Assembly (NCBI RefSeq): GCF_041521385.1
Contig: NZ_CP168006.1
Location: forward strand, 1,441,464-1,505,463
From: Alcaligenes faecalis
GTDB lineage: Bacteria > Pseudomonadota > Gammaproteobacteria > Burkholderiales > Burkholderiaceae_B
DNA: 64,000 bases
Reading direction: 5' to 3'
The translations under genes were made by a program, and so were the position numbers. The notes beneath the pieces are model-generated. The model did no database searches, was not told the DNA's origin, and worked only from the letters and a program-made list of their open reading frames with translations. Position 1 is the first letter of the stretch, and every line of letters starts with the position of its first letter. Below are positions 1 to 9,350 of the stretch, piece after piece.

Positions 1-86
1 TTGGCTCGTTGGCTCGTTGGCTCGTTGGCTCGTTGGCTCGTTGGCTCGTTGGCTCGTTGGCTCGTTGGCTCGTTGGCTCGTTGGCT
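1..86. repeat. Tandem repeat of the 8-mer TTGGCTCG
   Basis: Ten perfect copies of TTGGCTCG fill bases 1-80, and a partial eleventh copy ends at 86. The array begins at the window edge, so its full length is unknown. The unit is 8 bp, not a multiple of three, and contains no stop in any frame on either strand. All three frames give the same 8-residue cycle (LARWLVGS on the plus strand, RANEPTSQ on the minus strand). It lies 3' of the oxidoreductase gene at 226-1119. The gene on its left side is outside the window. Copy-number change by slipped replication is expected for such arrays; any effect on a neighbouring gene is inference. Confidence 0.95.
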
Positions 87-225
87 TTCAGTATGTTTGC
101 TTCATCTCATTAAACACAAGCTCTTTATCCTTCTCAGAGGAAAATCTTGATAGCCAATCCCACAAGTGGCTTCAAACTCAGACGCCAAGCACCTGACGCA
201 AGCACCAAACTGACCTTCCAAACAA

Positions 226-1119
226 CTAAGAACGGGGGGACGACGATCGGGCCTCTTCCAAAAAGACCTCCAGACTCTCCTTGGTCCCCACAACCCGACT
301 TCGTTGTAACGACTCAGTCTGTGCCGTATGCTCAAAGAAATCCAGCACGCCATTCGTCACTCTTGGCGCTATACCTGCCAGTTCCAGTTGACGACGTACT
401 TGCAGAACCTCGTCACGACGGCGCACACCATGCACCAAATGACTGCGCACGCAAGACTCCAGGAAGTCCTGCAAGCCCCGCTGATTTACATCCTCCAACA
501 CGTCATACAGCTCGCCCCGCAGCCCCATCTGCTCGGCCAGCATCAGAGTTTCGAGCCCTAACGCCTCCAATCCCTTGGTCATCAGACTGCGCAGCAGCTT
601 CAAACGCATCGCATCTCCAGCCTGCTCCGATAAAACACGCACAGGAGCGCCCTGAGCCTGCCAGAACGCCGCAGCCTGGCCTGCCCCTTTCCCAGCAGCC
701 AGTAAAGCCGTCTGAGCGCCTGTAGAGGGTACAGAACCCATAATTGCCAGGTCAGCCAGATCAAGTCCGTACTGCCGCGCCAACAGGTCCATGCTTTCCA
801 TCGCCTGAGGCTCGGCTGTACACAAATCCATGTACAGCGTCCCTGCTGACAAATGCGGCATAACGGCTTTACCCACCACATCCGCCTGTGTTCCCGTCAC
901 CGCCGACAACACCCCATCCAGATCCTGCCAACACTCATCCGCCTGCAAGCACAGTTGCGCCCCCAATTGCTGTGCCAGCTCACTGGCTGCGGCACTTTCC
1001 CGGCGCACCAGGATAAACGGCACCTGCACACCCGCCGACCTCATGGCGGCACCATAAAAACGCGCGACTTCGCCCGCCCCGATCAGGGCAACTCGATGCA
1101 ATAAGGGAGATGTGTTCAT
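226..1119 (-). CDS. NAD(P)-dependent oxidoreductase, 6-phosphogluconate dehydrogenase-like (DUF1932)
   Basis: 297 residues. The N-terminus carries a Rossmann fold with the dinucleotide motif GAGEVARFYG at about residues 11-20. The second half resembles the helical DUF1932 domain found in proteins annotated as 6-phosphogluconate dehydrogenase NAD-binding. By family it should be a beta-hydroxyacid-dehydrogenase-type cytoplasmic enzyme; the substrate is not predictable. The reading frame is open further upstream, but that part would translate the secA terminator, so I chose the ATG at 1119, directly before the Rossmann beta strand. No good Shine-Dalgarno sequence precedes it. It lies downstream of secA in the same direction but behind a strong terminator, so it is probably a separate transcript. 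Confidence 0.8.
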   Translation of the reverse strand: MNTSPLLHRVALIGAGEVARFYGAAMRSAGVQVPFILVRRESAAASELAQQLGAQLCLQADECWQDLDGVLSAVTGTQADVVGKAVMPHLSAGTLYMDLCTAEPQAMESMDLLARQYGLDLADLAIMGSVPSTGAQTALLAAGKGAGQAAAFWQAQGAPVRVLSEQAGDAMRLKLLRSLMTKGLEALGLETLMLAEQMGLRGELYDVLEDVNQRGLQDFLESCVRSHLVHGVRRRDEVLQVRRQLELAGIAPRVTNGVLDFFEHTAQTESLQRSRVVGTKESLEVFLEEARSSSPRS

Positions 1120-1260
1120 AGAGGAAATGCAGATAAGAAAACGATAAACAGCCGCCTGATCATAGCGCAGCGCCCTGTAGCTTACAGGGAAAAACCACCA
1201 GGAACTGTCCTGGCCCCTCAAGACGATCAAGCAGCTTTCAATGCAATTCGGACAAGCATG

Positions 1261-1292
1261 AAAAAACCCCATGAACCGGAGTCGCATGGGGC
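1261..1292 (-). terminator. Rho-independent terminator of secA
   Basis: Read on the minus strand, a CCCCATG/CATGGGG stem with a loop of about 12 bases is followed directly by six T. It lies about 40 bases after the secA stop codon, which is the expected position for ending the secA transcript. Confidence 0.85.
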
Positions 1293-1333
1293 TTGCTGCT
1301 AACAGCTTGCAGGCTGGACAACTTGAGTCAGAA

Positions 1334-4060
1334 TCAGCTCAAACGTCCATGGCACTGCTTGTATTTCTTGCCGCTACCGCATGGGCAAGGATCGTTACGG
1401 CCCACGCGTGGCACTTCACCCTTGGCTGCTTCATCCAGACCGGGATCCTCACCGCTTAGGGCAGCATCGTAGTCCGAATGATGGAAACGAACATTGGAGT
1501 TGGCTGGAGCCTCAACAGCGGCTTCCTCGATTTGCTCCGGTGTTTGAATACGCACGGTCATCAACACTTTGACCACCTCATCACGCACACGATCCAGCAT
1601 GTCGGAGAACAACTCGAAAGCTTCGCGCTTGTATTCCTGTTTGGGGTCTTTCTGGGCGTAACCACGCAGATGAATACCCTGACGCAGGTGATCCAGAGCC
1701 TGCAAATGGCCACGCCATTGCGTATCGATGGACTGCAAGAGTACAGAACGCTCAAAGTTGCCCCAGTTAGGTTGACCCACTTGGTCAATCTTGGCTTGCA
1801 ACAGACGCTGAGACTCCTCGATAACGCGATCATGCAAATCATCGTCAGTCAGATTGGATTCTTTCTCCAGCATTTCAGCCAAAGGCAGCTCAATCTGGAA
1901 GGTACTTTGCAAAGCAGTGGTCAGGCCAGGGATATCCCATTGCTCTTCCATCGTGTCTTGTGGCACGTATTCACGGAACAGACGGCTGACAGCGGCTTCG
2001 CGCAAGCTGCTGATGGTGTCGGTAATATCAGCCGACTCCAGCACTTCGTTACGCTGGGCGTAGATCACCTTGCGCTGATCATTGGCCACATCGTCGTACT
2101 GCAGCAGTTGTTTACGAATATCGAAGTTGCGGGCCTCGACCTTGCGCTGGGCAGACTCGATGGAACGGGTCACCATGCGGGCTTCGATAGGCTCGCCTTC
2201 CGGCAAACGCAGACGCTCCATGATGGCGCGCACCCGGTCACCGGCGAAGATGCGCATCAGCGAATCTTCCAGCGACAGGTAAAAGCGCGAGGAACCTGGG
2301 TCACCCTGACGACCGGCACGACCACGCAGTTGGTTGTCGATACGGCGGGATTCGTGACGCTCGGTACCAATAATGCGCAAACCACCCGCCTGCTTGACCT
2401 GCTGATTCAAGGGCTCCCACGCAGCGCGGATAGCCTGAATCTTGGCTTCTTTCTGCTCGGCGCTCAGGGATTCGTCTTCACGCACCTGAGAAATCGCTCG
2501 TTCGATGCTGCCGCCCAACACAATATCCGTACCACGACCGGCCATATTGGTAGCGATGGTGACATGACCCGGCATACCGGCTTCAGCCACGATATCGGCT
2601 TCACGGGCGTGTTGCTTGGCGTTCAATACCTCGTGCTTGACACCCGCGGCGTTCAGACGGGTGGAGATCAGCTCGGAGTTTTCGATACTGGTGGTGCCCA
2701 CCAAAACAGGCTGACCACGTTCGTGGCAGTCCTGGATGTCTTTCAGAATGGCGTTGAACTTCTCGTCATCGGTCTTGAACACCTGGTCGTTCTGGTCCTT
2801 GCGAGCCAGCGGACGATTCGGTGGAATGATGACGGTTTCAAGGCTGTAGATTTCCTGGAACTCGTAGGCCTCCGTATCGGCTGTACCGGTCATGCCAGCC
2901 AGCTTGTCATACATACGGAAGTAGTTCTGGAAGGTAATCGACGCCAGTGTCTGGTTTTCGTTCTGAATACGAACGCCTTCCTTGGCTTCCACGGCCTGAT
3001 GCAAGCCATCGGACCAGCGGCGACCGGCCATCAAGCGGCCCGTGAATTCGTCCACAATCACCACTTCACCGTCTTGAACCACGTATTGCTGATCGCGGAA
3101 GAACAGGTTGTGGGCGCGCAGCGCGACCATCAAATGGTGCATCAGAGAAATGTGGCGCGGCTCGTACAGCGATTCGCCTTCGGGCAACAGGCCGATTTCG
3201 GTCAGCACTTGTTCGGCACGCTCGTGACCGGCTTCGGAGATATGAACCTGCTGGCCCTTTTCATCGACCCAGAAGTCGCCTTCAGGCTCGGGCTCGTGCG
3301 GACGAGGCTCTTGCGTCATGCGGGTCAGCATGGGCGGGACCACGTTCATGCGCACATACAGCTCGGTATTGTCTTCGGCCTGGCCGGAGATGATCAGCGG
3401 TGTACGGGCTTCGTCGATCAGGATGGAGTCAACTTCGTCAACAATTGCGTAGGATAAACCGCGCTGGCGGCGATCCTCGGCGCGGTATTCCATATTGTCG
3501 CGCAGGTAGTCAAAACCAAATTCGTTATTGGTACCGTAGGTAATATCGGCCTGGTAGGCGGCAATCTTCTCGGCATTGTCTTGCTGGGGAACCACCACAC
3601 CCACGCTCAGACCCAGGAAATTGTACAGACGGCCCATCCAGCCCGCATCGCGTCGTGCCAGGTAATCGTTGACGGTCACCACGTGCACGCCCTTGCCGGA
3701 CAGTGCATTCAGGTATACGGCCAGCGTCGCTGTCAGGGTCTTACCCTCACCCGTACGCATTTCGGAAATCTTGCCGTTATGCAGGGCGATGGCACCGAGC
3801 ATCTGCACGTCAAAGTGGCGCATGCCAAATACACGGATACCCGCTTCACGCACCACGGCAAAGGCCTCGGGCAAGAGCGAGTTAAGCGAGGCGCCATCCT
3901 GAACACGTTGGCGCAGCTCCTGCGTCTTGGCTGCCAAGGCCTCGTCACTCAGACCCTGCATGGCAGGTTCAAGAGCATTAATCTGGGCGACCTGCTTACG
4001 GTACTGTTTGAGCAGTCGGTCGTTACGACTGCCAATAAGCTTTTTCAGCAATGAAACCAT
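1334..4060 (-). CDS. secA: Protein translocase ATPase SecA
   Basis: 908 residues, normal length. SecA is the cytoplasmic/peripheral motor that drives preproteins through SecYEG using ATP. The nucleotide-binding fold shows Walker A MRTGEGKT (around residue 102) and the DEAD-like [15 protein letters not shown] near residue 208. The second motor domain has [20 protein letters not shown], typical of SecA. The extreme C-terminus has the zinc/SecB-binding tail [13 protein letters not shown]. Start is the ATG at 4060, giving the usual [12 protein letters not shown]-terminus. It follows the M23 peptidase gene after 119 bases and is closed by the terminator at 1261-1292. The lpxC/peptidase/secA neighbourhood is common in betaproteobacteria. 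Confidence 0.99.
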   Translation of the reverse strand: MVSLLKKLIGSRNDRLLKQYRKQVAQINALEPAMQGLSDEALAAKTQELRQRVQDGASLNSLLPEAFAVVREAGIRVFGMRHFDVQMLGAIALHNGKISEMRTGEGKTLTATLAVYLNALSGKGVHVVTVNDYLARRDAGWMGRLYNFLGLSVGVVVPQQDNAEKIAAYQADITYGTNNEFGFDYLRDNMEYRAEDRRQRGLSYAIVDEVDSILIDEARTPLIISGQAEDNTELYVRMNVVPPMLTRMTQEPRPHEPEPEGDFWVDEKGQQVHISEAGHERAEQVLTEIGLLPEGESLYEPRHISLMHHLMVALRAHNLFFRDQQYVVQDGEVVIVDEFTGRLMAGRRWSDGLHQAVEAKEGVRIQNENQTLASITFQNYFRMYDKLAGMTGTADTEAYEFQEIYSLETVIIPPNRPLARKDQNDQVFKTDDEKFNAILKDIQDCHERGQPVLVGTTSIENSELISTRLNAAGVKHEVLNAKQHAREADIVAEAGMPGHVTIATNMAGRGTDIVLGGSIERAISQVREDESLSAEQKEAKIQAIRAAWEPLNQQVKQAGGLRIIGTERHESRRIDNQLRGRAGRQGDPGSSRFYLSLEDSLMRIFAGDRVRAIMERLRLPEGEPIEARMVTRSIESAQRKVEARNFDIRKQLLQYDDVANDQRKVIYAQRNEVLESADITDTISSLREAAVSRLFREYVPQDTMEEQWDIPGLTTALQSTFQIELPLAEMLEKESNLTDDDLHDRVIEESQRLLQAKIDQVGQPNWGNFERSVLLQSIDTQWRGHLQALDHLRQGIHLRGYAQKDPKQEYKREAFELFSDMLDRVRDEVVKVLMTVRIQTPEQIEEAAVEAPANSNVRFHHSDYDAALSGEDPGLDEAAKGEVPRVGRNDPCPCGSGKKYKQCHGRLS

Positions 4061-4179
4061 TCTTGTGTCGTCAATGTAGGCGAGGCCGCAAGGGCTTGAA
4101 TCTGTGCCTCGAGCCTATCTCTGGTTAAAAGGGATGCGCACGCAAACAATCAGTTTAACGCACATGCTGCAAGACGGAA

Positions 4180-5112
4180 CTACTTGTCCGAATCCAATTG
4201 TGCGACTTGCTGCTCTACGTACTCACGCGCCGGCAGAAAAAGCTTGGGATCCAGGGCATGTCCGGCCATGCGCACTTCAAAGTGCAGGTGTGAGCCTGTG
4301 GACTGCCCGGTCGACCCGACACGGGCAATCAACTGCCCTTTTTCTACTACATCGCCTAATTTAACAACGATTGATGACGCATGGGCGTATCGCGTGCTCA
4401 TGCCATTGCCATGATTGATTTCCACCAGCTTGCCATAGCCTGTCATGTAACGGGCTTCGGACACCACGCCACCGGAGGCCGCGTAAATAGGCGTGCCCTT
4501 GGGAGCCGGGAAGTCCAGCCCCTCGTGCAAGGCATGGCGGCCCGAAATCGGGTGACGACGCCAGCCAAAGGAGGACGCCACCTCGGCATAATCCACCGGA
4601 CGGTAATTGGGCAGACGGGCTTCGTTGCCGGTACGCTCGGTCAGCACCGTATCCAGCATCTGGAACCAGTCCTGTTGCTCGGACATCTGTTTGGCCAGAT
4701 TATCCAGTTGTTCACCCAGACGATCGGCGCTCCAAACCAGGTCGGCCCCATCCATGCTGTCCATGACGGCCAGATCCTGCACGGGCATGGCACCGGCCAG
4801 CTCCGGATCGGTATACTCGATCCCGGCAGCCTTGGCCACACGTTTGCTGACACCGTCCATCTCGATCAGTTTGGCCTGCAAACCGCCGACTTTTTCAGCC
4901 AGGCGGGTCACGTTGTCCTGCATCGCGGCGGCCTGGCTCTGGGCCATATCCGTATCCAGCGACGCACCGCCGCGGTCCCCCCAGTGCGACTGCACCAGAG
5001 CTCCCGCCGCTGCGGAAACGCCCAGCGACACCAAAGCCACCAGAGCGATCACCGTACGGCGCACCCCTTTGGCTTTGGCATCTAAGGACGTATAGTCTTT
5101 ATGTTGATCCAC
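4180..5112 (-). CDS. M23 family metallopeptidase, membrane-anchored
   Basis: 310 residues. A single hydrophobic segment (about residues 20-42, VIALVALVSLGVSAAAGALV) anchors the protein in the inner membrane. A coiled-coil-like periplasmic region follows, then a C-terminal M23/LytM domain. Zinc-site signatures are present: the H-x3-D motif in HEGLDFPAP and the HLHFEVR motif. Intact zinc motifs suggest an active cell-wall endopeptidase rather than an EnvC-type activator; that is inference. The start is GTG at 5112, preceded by GAGG about 10 bases upstream. The gene is divergent from the DciA-like gene at 5131, with only 18 bases between the two start codons. Confidence 0.9.
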   Translation of the reverse strand: MDQHKDYTSLDAKAKGVRRTVIALVALVSLGVSAAAGALVQSHWGDRGGASLDTDMAQSQAAAMQDNVTRLAEKVGGLQAKLIEMDGVSKRVAKAAGIEYTDPELAGAMPVQDLAVMDSMDGADLVWSADRLGEQLDNLAKQMSEQQDWFQMLDTVLTERTGNEARLPNYRPVDYAEVASSFGWRRHPISGRHALHEGLDFPAPKGTPIYAASGGVVSEARYMTGYGKLVEINHGNGMSTRYAHASSIVVKLGDVVEKGQLIARVGSTGQSTGSHLHFEVRMAGHALDPKLFLPAREYVEQQVAQLDSDK

Positions 5113-5130
5113 TATCGTATAACCTCGAAC

Positions 5131-5613
5131 ATGTCCTGGAAGCCCCCTTTTTCCTCATCCGCGCCAAAACGCAGTAGCGGGCAAAGCCACGCTTTGGGTT
5201 GGCTGGCCAGCGACCAGCAAGGTTCCCAGGTACTGGAAATGGCCCGGCAGCTGATGGCGGCTCAGACCCATGTAAGCAAAGCCTTGCCACCTGCTTTGGG
5301 CAAGGCTTGTAAAGTAGCCCGTATAGACAGACAGCAATTGACGCTGGCAGTTCCCAGCGCGGCGCATGCGGCCAAGCTGCGCCAGCTTTTGCCCACTGTC
5401 ACACGGCAGATGAATGCCGCTGGCTGGAACATTAACGAGGCACTGGTTCACGTGCAAGCCCATTTGTTTGCAAGCGTGACAGAAAAGCCCGCCCGCCAGG
5501 TACAAGTCCTGGATGAACGGGCCTTGGAATCATTTGAAAAGCTGCATGACTCATTGCCGCAAGGTCCCTTGGCGCAAGCCATCGAACGCTTGTTGCGTCA
5601 TCATCGCGGCTAA
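5131..5613 (+). CDS. DUF721/DciA-family protein
   Basis: 160 residues. The central part (about residues 40-100: LGKACKVARIDRQQLTLAVPSAAHAAKLRQL) matches the DUF721/DciA fold. In bacteria lacking DnaC/DnaI this family includes the loader of the replicative helicase DnaB. Whether this copy is the helicase loader or a diverged DUF721 protein cannot be settled here. Two starts are possible. ATG 5131 gives the more family-like N-terminus. ATG 5101 adds ten residues and would overlap the start of the divergent M23 gene; it has AAGGA 12 bases upstream. It converges on lpxC with a 33-base gap. Confidence 0.75.
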   Translation: MSWKPPFSSSAPKRSSGQSHALGWLASDQQGSQVLEMARQLMAAQTHVSKALPPALGKACKVARIDRQQLTLAVPSAAHAAKLRQLLPTVTRQMNAAGWNINEALVHVQAHLFASVTEKPARQVQVLDERALESFEKLHDSLPQGPLAQAIERLLRHHRG

Positions 5614-5646
5614 ACACAGCACCAAGACCGAAGCCCTAGGCGCGTA

Positions 5647-6570
5647 TCAAGCGAATTTCCACTCGCTGGAAAATGCATGGGGTGCACTGGCAGCAGACTC
5701 GAAAGTCACCAGTTCCCAGCTATCCTGGGCGGCGAGCAAGGCGCGCGCCAACTGGTTGTTCAAACCATGGCCGGATTTGCACGCCACATAGCGCGCAATC
5801 AGGGGGTGGCCAATCAGGTACAAGTCGCCAATGGCATCCAAAATCTTGTGCTTGACGAACTCGTCCTCGTAACGCAGACCGTCGCTGTTCAGGACGCGGT
5901 ACTCGTCCATGACAATGGCATTGTCCAAACTGCCACCACGGGCCAGACCGGCCGCACGCAAAGCTTCTACTTCGCTGGCGAACCCGAAGGTGCGCGCACG
6001 CGAAATGGTCTTCACGTACGAGTCATGCGCAAAATCCACCTCGGCAAAATTGGCCGTTGCATCAATGGCCGGGTGGTGAAAATCGATGGAAAACTGAAGG
6101 GCAAAGCCTTCATAGGGCTCCAGACGAGCCCATTTAATGTCCTGCCCCTCGCCTTCTGAGACTTCGATGGGCTTGAGGACACGCAAAAACTTCTTGGCAG
6201 CTTCCTGCTCTTGCAAGCCTGCCGAGCGCAACAAGTACACAAACGTACCGGCACTGCCATCCATGATGGGTACTTCTTCAGCCGTCAGGTCTACGTGCAG
6301 ATTATCGATGCCCAGACCGGCAATGGCCGACATCAAATGCTCTACGGTTGAAACCCGAACATTATCCTTGATCAGCACCGACGCCATGCGCGTACCACCG
6401 ACCTTGTCTGCCTGTGCGGGTAAATCCACAATTTCGGGCAGATCGATACGGTGAAACACAATACCCGTGTCAGGCGCAGCAGGGCGTAGCGTCAATTCGA
6501 CACGACGACCAGAGTGCAAGCCGACTCCTTTGGTACTGATGACATTTTTGATGGTGCGCTGACGAAGCAT
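5647..6570 (-). CDS. lpxC: UDP-3-O-acyl-N-acetylglucosamine deacetylase LpxC
   Basis: 307 residues, typical length. It catalyses the zinc-dependent committed step of lipid A synthesis in the cytoplasm. Zinc ligands are visible in [10 protein letters not shown] (His) and [10 protein letters not shown] (His and Asp). The conserved N-terminal [16 protein letters not shown] is intact. The frame is open upstream to 6696, but ATG 6570 (MLRQRTIK) is the conserved family start. It lies at the end of the dcw cluster after ftsZ, separated from it by about 208 bases that contain a strong hairpin. Confidence 0.98.
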   Translation of the reverse strand: MLRQRTIKNVISTKGVGLHSGRRVELTLRPAAPDTGIVFHRIDLPEIVDLPAQADKVGGTRMASVLIKDNVRVSTVEHLMSAIAGLGIDNLHVDLTAEEVPIMDGSAGTFVYLLRSAGLQEQEAAKKFLRVLKPIEVSEGEGQDIKWARLEPYEGFALQFSIDFHHPAIDATANFAEVDFAHDSYVKTISRARTFGFASEVEALRAAGLARGGSLDNAIVMDEYRVLNSDGLRYEDEFVKHKILDAIGDLYLIGHPLIARYVACKSGHGLNNQLARALLAAQDSWELVTFESAASAPHAFSSEWKFA

Positions 6571-6701
6571 AGCTGTTCTTGTATTTGTAAAGTGTTGTTC
6601 GCAAAGACTATTGTAACCGTAATACGGGTTATCCACTATAGGCTTTTTCCAAACCTGCGTCATTGCCAAGCATCCAACACCAGCACGACAAAGCACTTAC
6701 G

Positions 6702-6727
6702 CCTCCTGAGCGCGAACGCTCAGGAGG
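6702..6727 (-). other. Perfect 11-bp hairpin with TTCG loop between ftsZ and lpxC
   Basis: CCTCCTGAGCG pairs perfectly with CGCTCAGGAGG around a TTCG tetraloop on the minus-strand transcript, about 50 bases after the ftsZ stop. No T-tract follows, so it is not a classical intrinsic terminator. It could be a Rho-associated end, an mRNA-stabilising 3' structure, or a partial terminator separating ftsZ from lpxC. Confidence 0.7.
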
Positions 6728-6778
6728 AGTCGTGGGAGAAATCAAATTGGCGACTCGGGTAATCGCCGAACCTGATTT

Positions 6779-7945
6779 TTAATCAGCCTGCTTGCGCAAA
6801 AACGCCGGAATATCGAAGTGATCCATACCGGCAGTCTCCAACGCGCGCACCTGGGCCGAAGCCTGGCTGCGTGGGTTGCGAATAACGGCAGGCACGTCGG
6901 CATTGTCGTAATCCGCGCCGATGACAGGCATGTTATCGGTGCCTGTACGTAACACTTCTTCGTTGTTTTGTACCAACTGTGGGCGCGCTTGTTTACGACC
7001 CAGGCCGGTAGCCACAACCGTAACACGCAGGCTGTCGCCCATGGATTCGTCGTAAGCGGTACCAAAGATAACAGTGGCGTCTTCTGCAGCGTAGCCACGA
7101 ATTGTGTCCATGATTTCGCGCGTTTCACGCATCTTCAGGGACGAGGAGGACGTAATGTTCACCAGCATGCCACGGGCGCCGTGCAGATCCACACCTTCCA
7201 GCAAGGGGCAAGCGATGGCACGCTCGGCCGCTTCACGAGCGCGGTTCGAGCCGGAAGCCACTGCCGTACCCATCATGGCCTGACCTTGCTCGCCCATAAT
7301 GGTTTTCACGTCTTCAAAGTCGACGTTCACGTTACCTTCAACATTGATGATCTCGGCAATACCGGCGCAGGCATTGTGCAAGACATCGTCAGCGGCCTTG
7401 AAGCAATCGGACTGCGTGGCGTCCTCATCCATCAAGTCGTACAAGTTTTCGTTCAATACAACAATCAGGGAGTGAACATGCTTGCTCAGCTCCTCGATCC
7501 CTTCTTCGGCCATGCGCAAACGACGGTTGCCTTCAAAGGAGAAAGGTTTGGTGACCACGCCCACGGTCAGAATGCCCAATTCCTTGGCCACTTCAGCCAC
7601 GACGGGGCTGGCGCCCGTACCGGTGCCACCGCCCATACCGGCCGTGATAAACACCATATTGGCACCGTTCAGTGCGGCGCGAATTTCTTCACGAGCGGTT
7701 TCAGCGGCTGCACGACCTTGGTCAGGCTTGGCACCGGCGCCCAGACCGCTGCGGCCCAGACGGATCTGGATAGGTGCATCGCTGCTGGCCAGAGCCTGCG
7801 AATCAGTATTGGCGCAAATGAAATCAACACCCTGAACACCAGAGTTGATCATATGCATCACCGCGTTGCCGCCTGCGCCGCCCACACCCACGACCTTAAT
7901 GACCGTGCCGCTACCGCTGGTATCTAACATTTCAAAGTTCATCAT
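6779..7945 (-). CDS. ftsZ: Cell division GTPase FtsZ
   Basis: 388 residues. FtsZ is the tubulin homologue that polymerises into the cytokinetic ring under the membrane. The tubulin signature GGGTGTGASPVVAEV is at about residues 104-118, with the N-terminal GVGGAGGNAV nucleotide loop. The T7/synergy region NVDFEDVK is present. The conserved C-terminal peptide DHFDIPAFLRKQAD, which binds FtsA and other partners, is intact. Two adjacent ATGs (7945, 7942) follow GGGAG; I took the first, with 6-base spacing. It lies 171 bases after ftsA, the only sizeable gap inside the dcw cluster, so an internal promoter there is plausible, but I could not assign one. Confidence 0.98.
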   Translation of the reverse strand: MMNFEMLDTSGSGTVIKVVGVGGAGGNAVMHMINSGVQGVDFICANTDSQALASSDAPIQIRLGRSGLGAGAKPDQGRAAAETAREEIRAALNGANMVFITAGMGGGTGTGASPVVAEVAKELGILTVGVVTKPFSFEGNRRLRMAEEGIEELSKHVHSLIVVLNENLYDLMDEDATQSDCFKAADDVLHNACAGIAEIINVEGNVNVDFEDVKTIMGEQGQAMMGTAVASGSNRAREAAERAIACPLLEGVDLHGARGMLVNITSSSSLKMRETREIMDTIRGYAAEDATVIFGTAYDESMGDSLRVTVVATGLGRKQARPQLVQNNEEVLRTGTDNMPVIGADYDNADVPAVIRNPRSQASAQVRALETAGMDHFDIPAFLRKQAD

Positions 7946-8116
7946 GATTGACTCCCACTCAAACACTTAATTAGTCAAGTTCCTACGTACTTCCCCGATA
8001 CAACTGAAATTTGGAATCAGCTCAAAACATCTGCCAACCAAGGGGTTCGCACCCGGTTTGAACTGCCTCCTGGACCGCCTTTTTGGGCTGCCCGACCTGA
8101 GCGTATTGCAACGCCC

Positions 8117-9343
8117 TTAATTCATGAACCATTCCTTCATACGTGCCATCAGGCCTTTGACACTGCCTTTTTGCTGGGCCACTTTGCGACCGCGAGCACT
8201 TTGCAGGCGCGCTTCGGTCAACAGCCCCATCACCGTCGAAAAACGCGGGTTGCGCATCACGTCAGCCAGACTGCCTTCGTAGCTGGGCACGGCAATACGT
8301 ACAGGTTTCAGGAATACGTCCTCGGCCAGCTCCACAATGCCTGGCAACATGGCCGTACCACCGGTCAGCACCACGCCCGAGGACAACAAATCTTCGTAAC
8401 CCGACTCACGCAGGCTTTGCTGCACAAAGGTAAACAGCTCTTCCACACGCGGCTCGATCACCGCGCCCAAAGCCTGACGCTTGACCTGCCGGTTGGGGCG
8501 ATCACCCAGACCAGGCACCTCAATCATTTCTTCCTGATGAGCCAACGATTGCTTGGCCACACCAAAGCGCAGCTTGATCTCTTCCGCATCCGGCGTGGGG
8601 GTGCGCAACATGGCGGCGATGTCGCTGGTGATCTGGTCGCCCGCAATCGGGATCACATCAGTATGACGAATCGCGCCGCCGGTGTAGATGGCAATATCGG
8701 TGGTGCCACCACCAATATCCACCAGCACCACCCCCAGCTCTTTCTCGTCCGCCGTCAGGCAGGACAGGCTGGAGGCCAGAGGCTGCAAAATCAGGTCCTG
8801 CACTTCCAGACCGCAGCGACGCACGCATTTGACAATGTTCTGCGCCGCGCTGACCGCACCAGTCACAATGTGTACCCGCACTTCCAGGCGCAGACCGCTC
8901 ATGCCGATGGGTTCGCGAATGTCCTCTTGCGAGTCCACGATGAATTCCTGCGTCAACACGTGCAGCACCTGCTGATCGGTGGGGATGTTCACCGCCTTGG
9001 CCGTTTCGATCACGCGCGCCACATCGGTCGCCGTGACTTCCTTGTCTTTCACCGCCACCATGCCGCTGGAGTTGAAACTGGTAATGTGGCTGCCTGCAAT
9101 GCCGGTGTAGACCTCACGGATCTTGCAATCGGCCATCAACTCTGCCTCTTCCAAAGCGCGCTGGATGGAGTTGACTGTCGTCTCGATATTGACGACCACC
9201 CCTTTGCGCATGCCCTGGGATTCATGCTGGCCCAGACCAAGCACTTCAAACCGGCCTTCCGGCAGCACTTCAGCCACCACCGCAACCACTTTGCTGGTGC
9301 CGATGTCCAATGCAACGATCAGGTCTTTGATGTCACGAGTCAT
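8117..9343 (-). CDS. ftsA: Cell division protein FtsA
   Basis: 408 residues, normal length. FtsA is an actin-like ATPase that tethers FtsZ to the inner membrane. The N-terminus LIVALDIGTSKVVAVVAE is the phosphate-1 motif. VLVDIGGGTTDIAIY is phosphate-2 and VLTGGTAMLPGI the adenosine motif. The last residues (GLMARMKEWFMN) form the expected amphipathic membrane-targeting helix. It starts 7 bases after the ftsQ stop, so it is in the same transcript. Confidence 0.98.
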   Translation of the reverse strand: MTRDIKDLIVALDIGTSKVVAVVAEVLPEGRFEVLGLGQHESQGMRKGVVVNIETTVNSIQRALEEAELMADCKIREVYTGIAGSHITSFNSSGMVAVKDKEVTATDVARVIETAKAVNIPTDQQVLHVLTQEFIVDSQEDIREPIGMSGLRLEVRVHIVTGAVSAAQNIVKCVRRCGLEVQDLILQPLASSLSCLTADEKELGVVLVDIGGGTTDIAIYTGGAIRHTDVIPIAGDQITSDIAAMLRTPTPDAEEIKLRFGVAKQSLAHQEEMIEVPGLGDRPNRQVKRQALGAVIEPRVEELFTFVQQSLRESGYEDLLSSGVVLTGGTAMLPGIVELAEDVFLKPVRIAVPSYEGSLADVMRNPRFSTVMGLLTEARLQSARGRKVAQQKGSVKGLMARMKEWFMN

Positions 9344-9350
9344 ATATTCT

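Noticed and set aside
1..86. CRISPR array
   Set aside because: Units are contiguous 8-mers without spacers, so it is a simple tandem repeat.
147..725. Plus-strand frame overlapping the 6-phosphogluconate-dehydrogenase-like gene
   Set aside because: Pro/Ala/Ser-rich translation without domain, opposite a gene with a clear Rossmann motif.
1478..3457. Long plus-strand open frame (659 codons) opposite secA
   Set aside because: It is the antisense shadow of secA; composition is low-complexity-like with no recognisable domain, and secA on the other strand is certain.
7946..8116. Internal promoter of ftsZ in the ftsA-ftsZ gap
   Set aside because: Several weak -35/-10 combinations exist, none clearly better than the others, so no feature was called.
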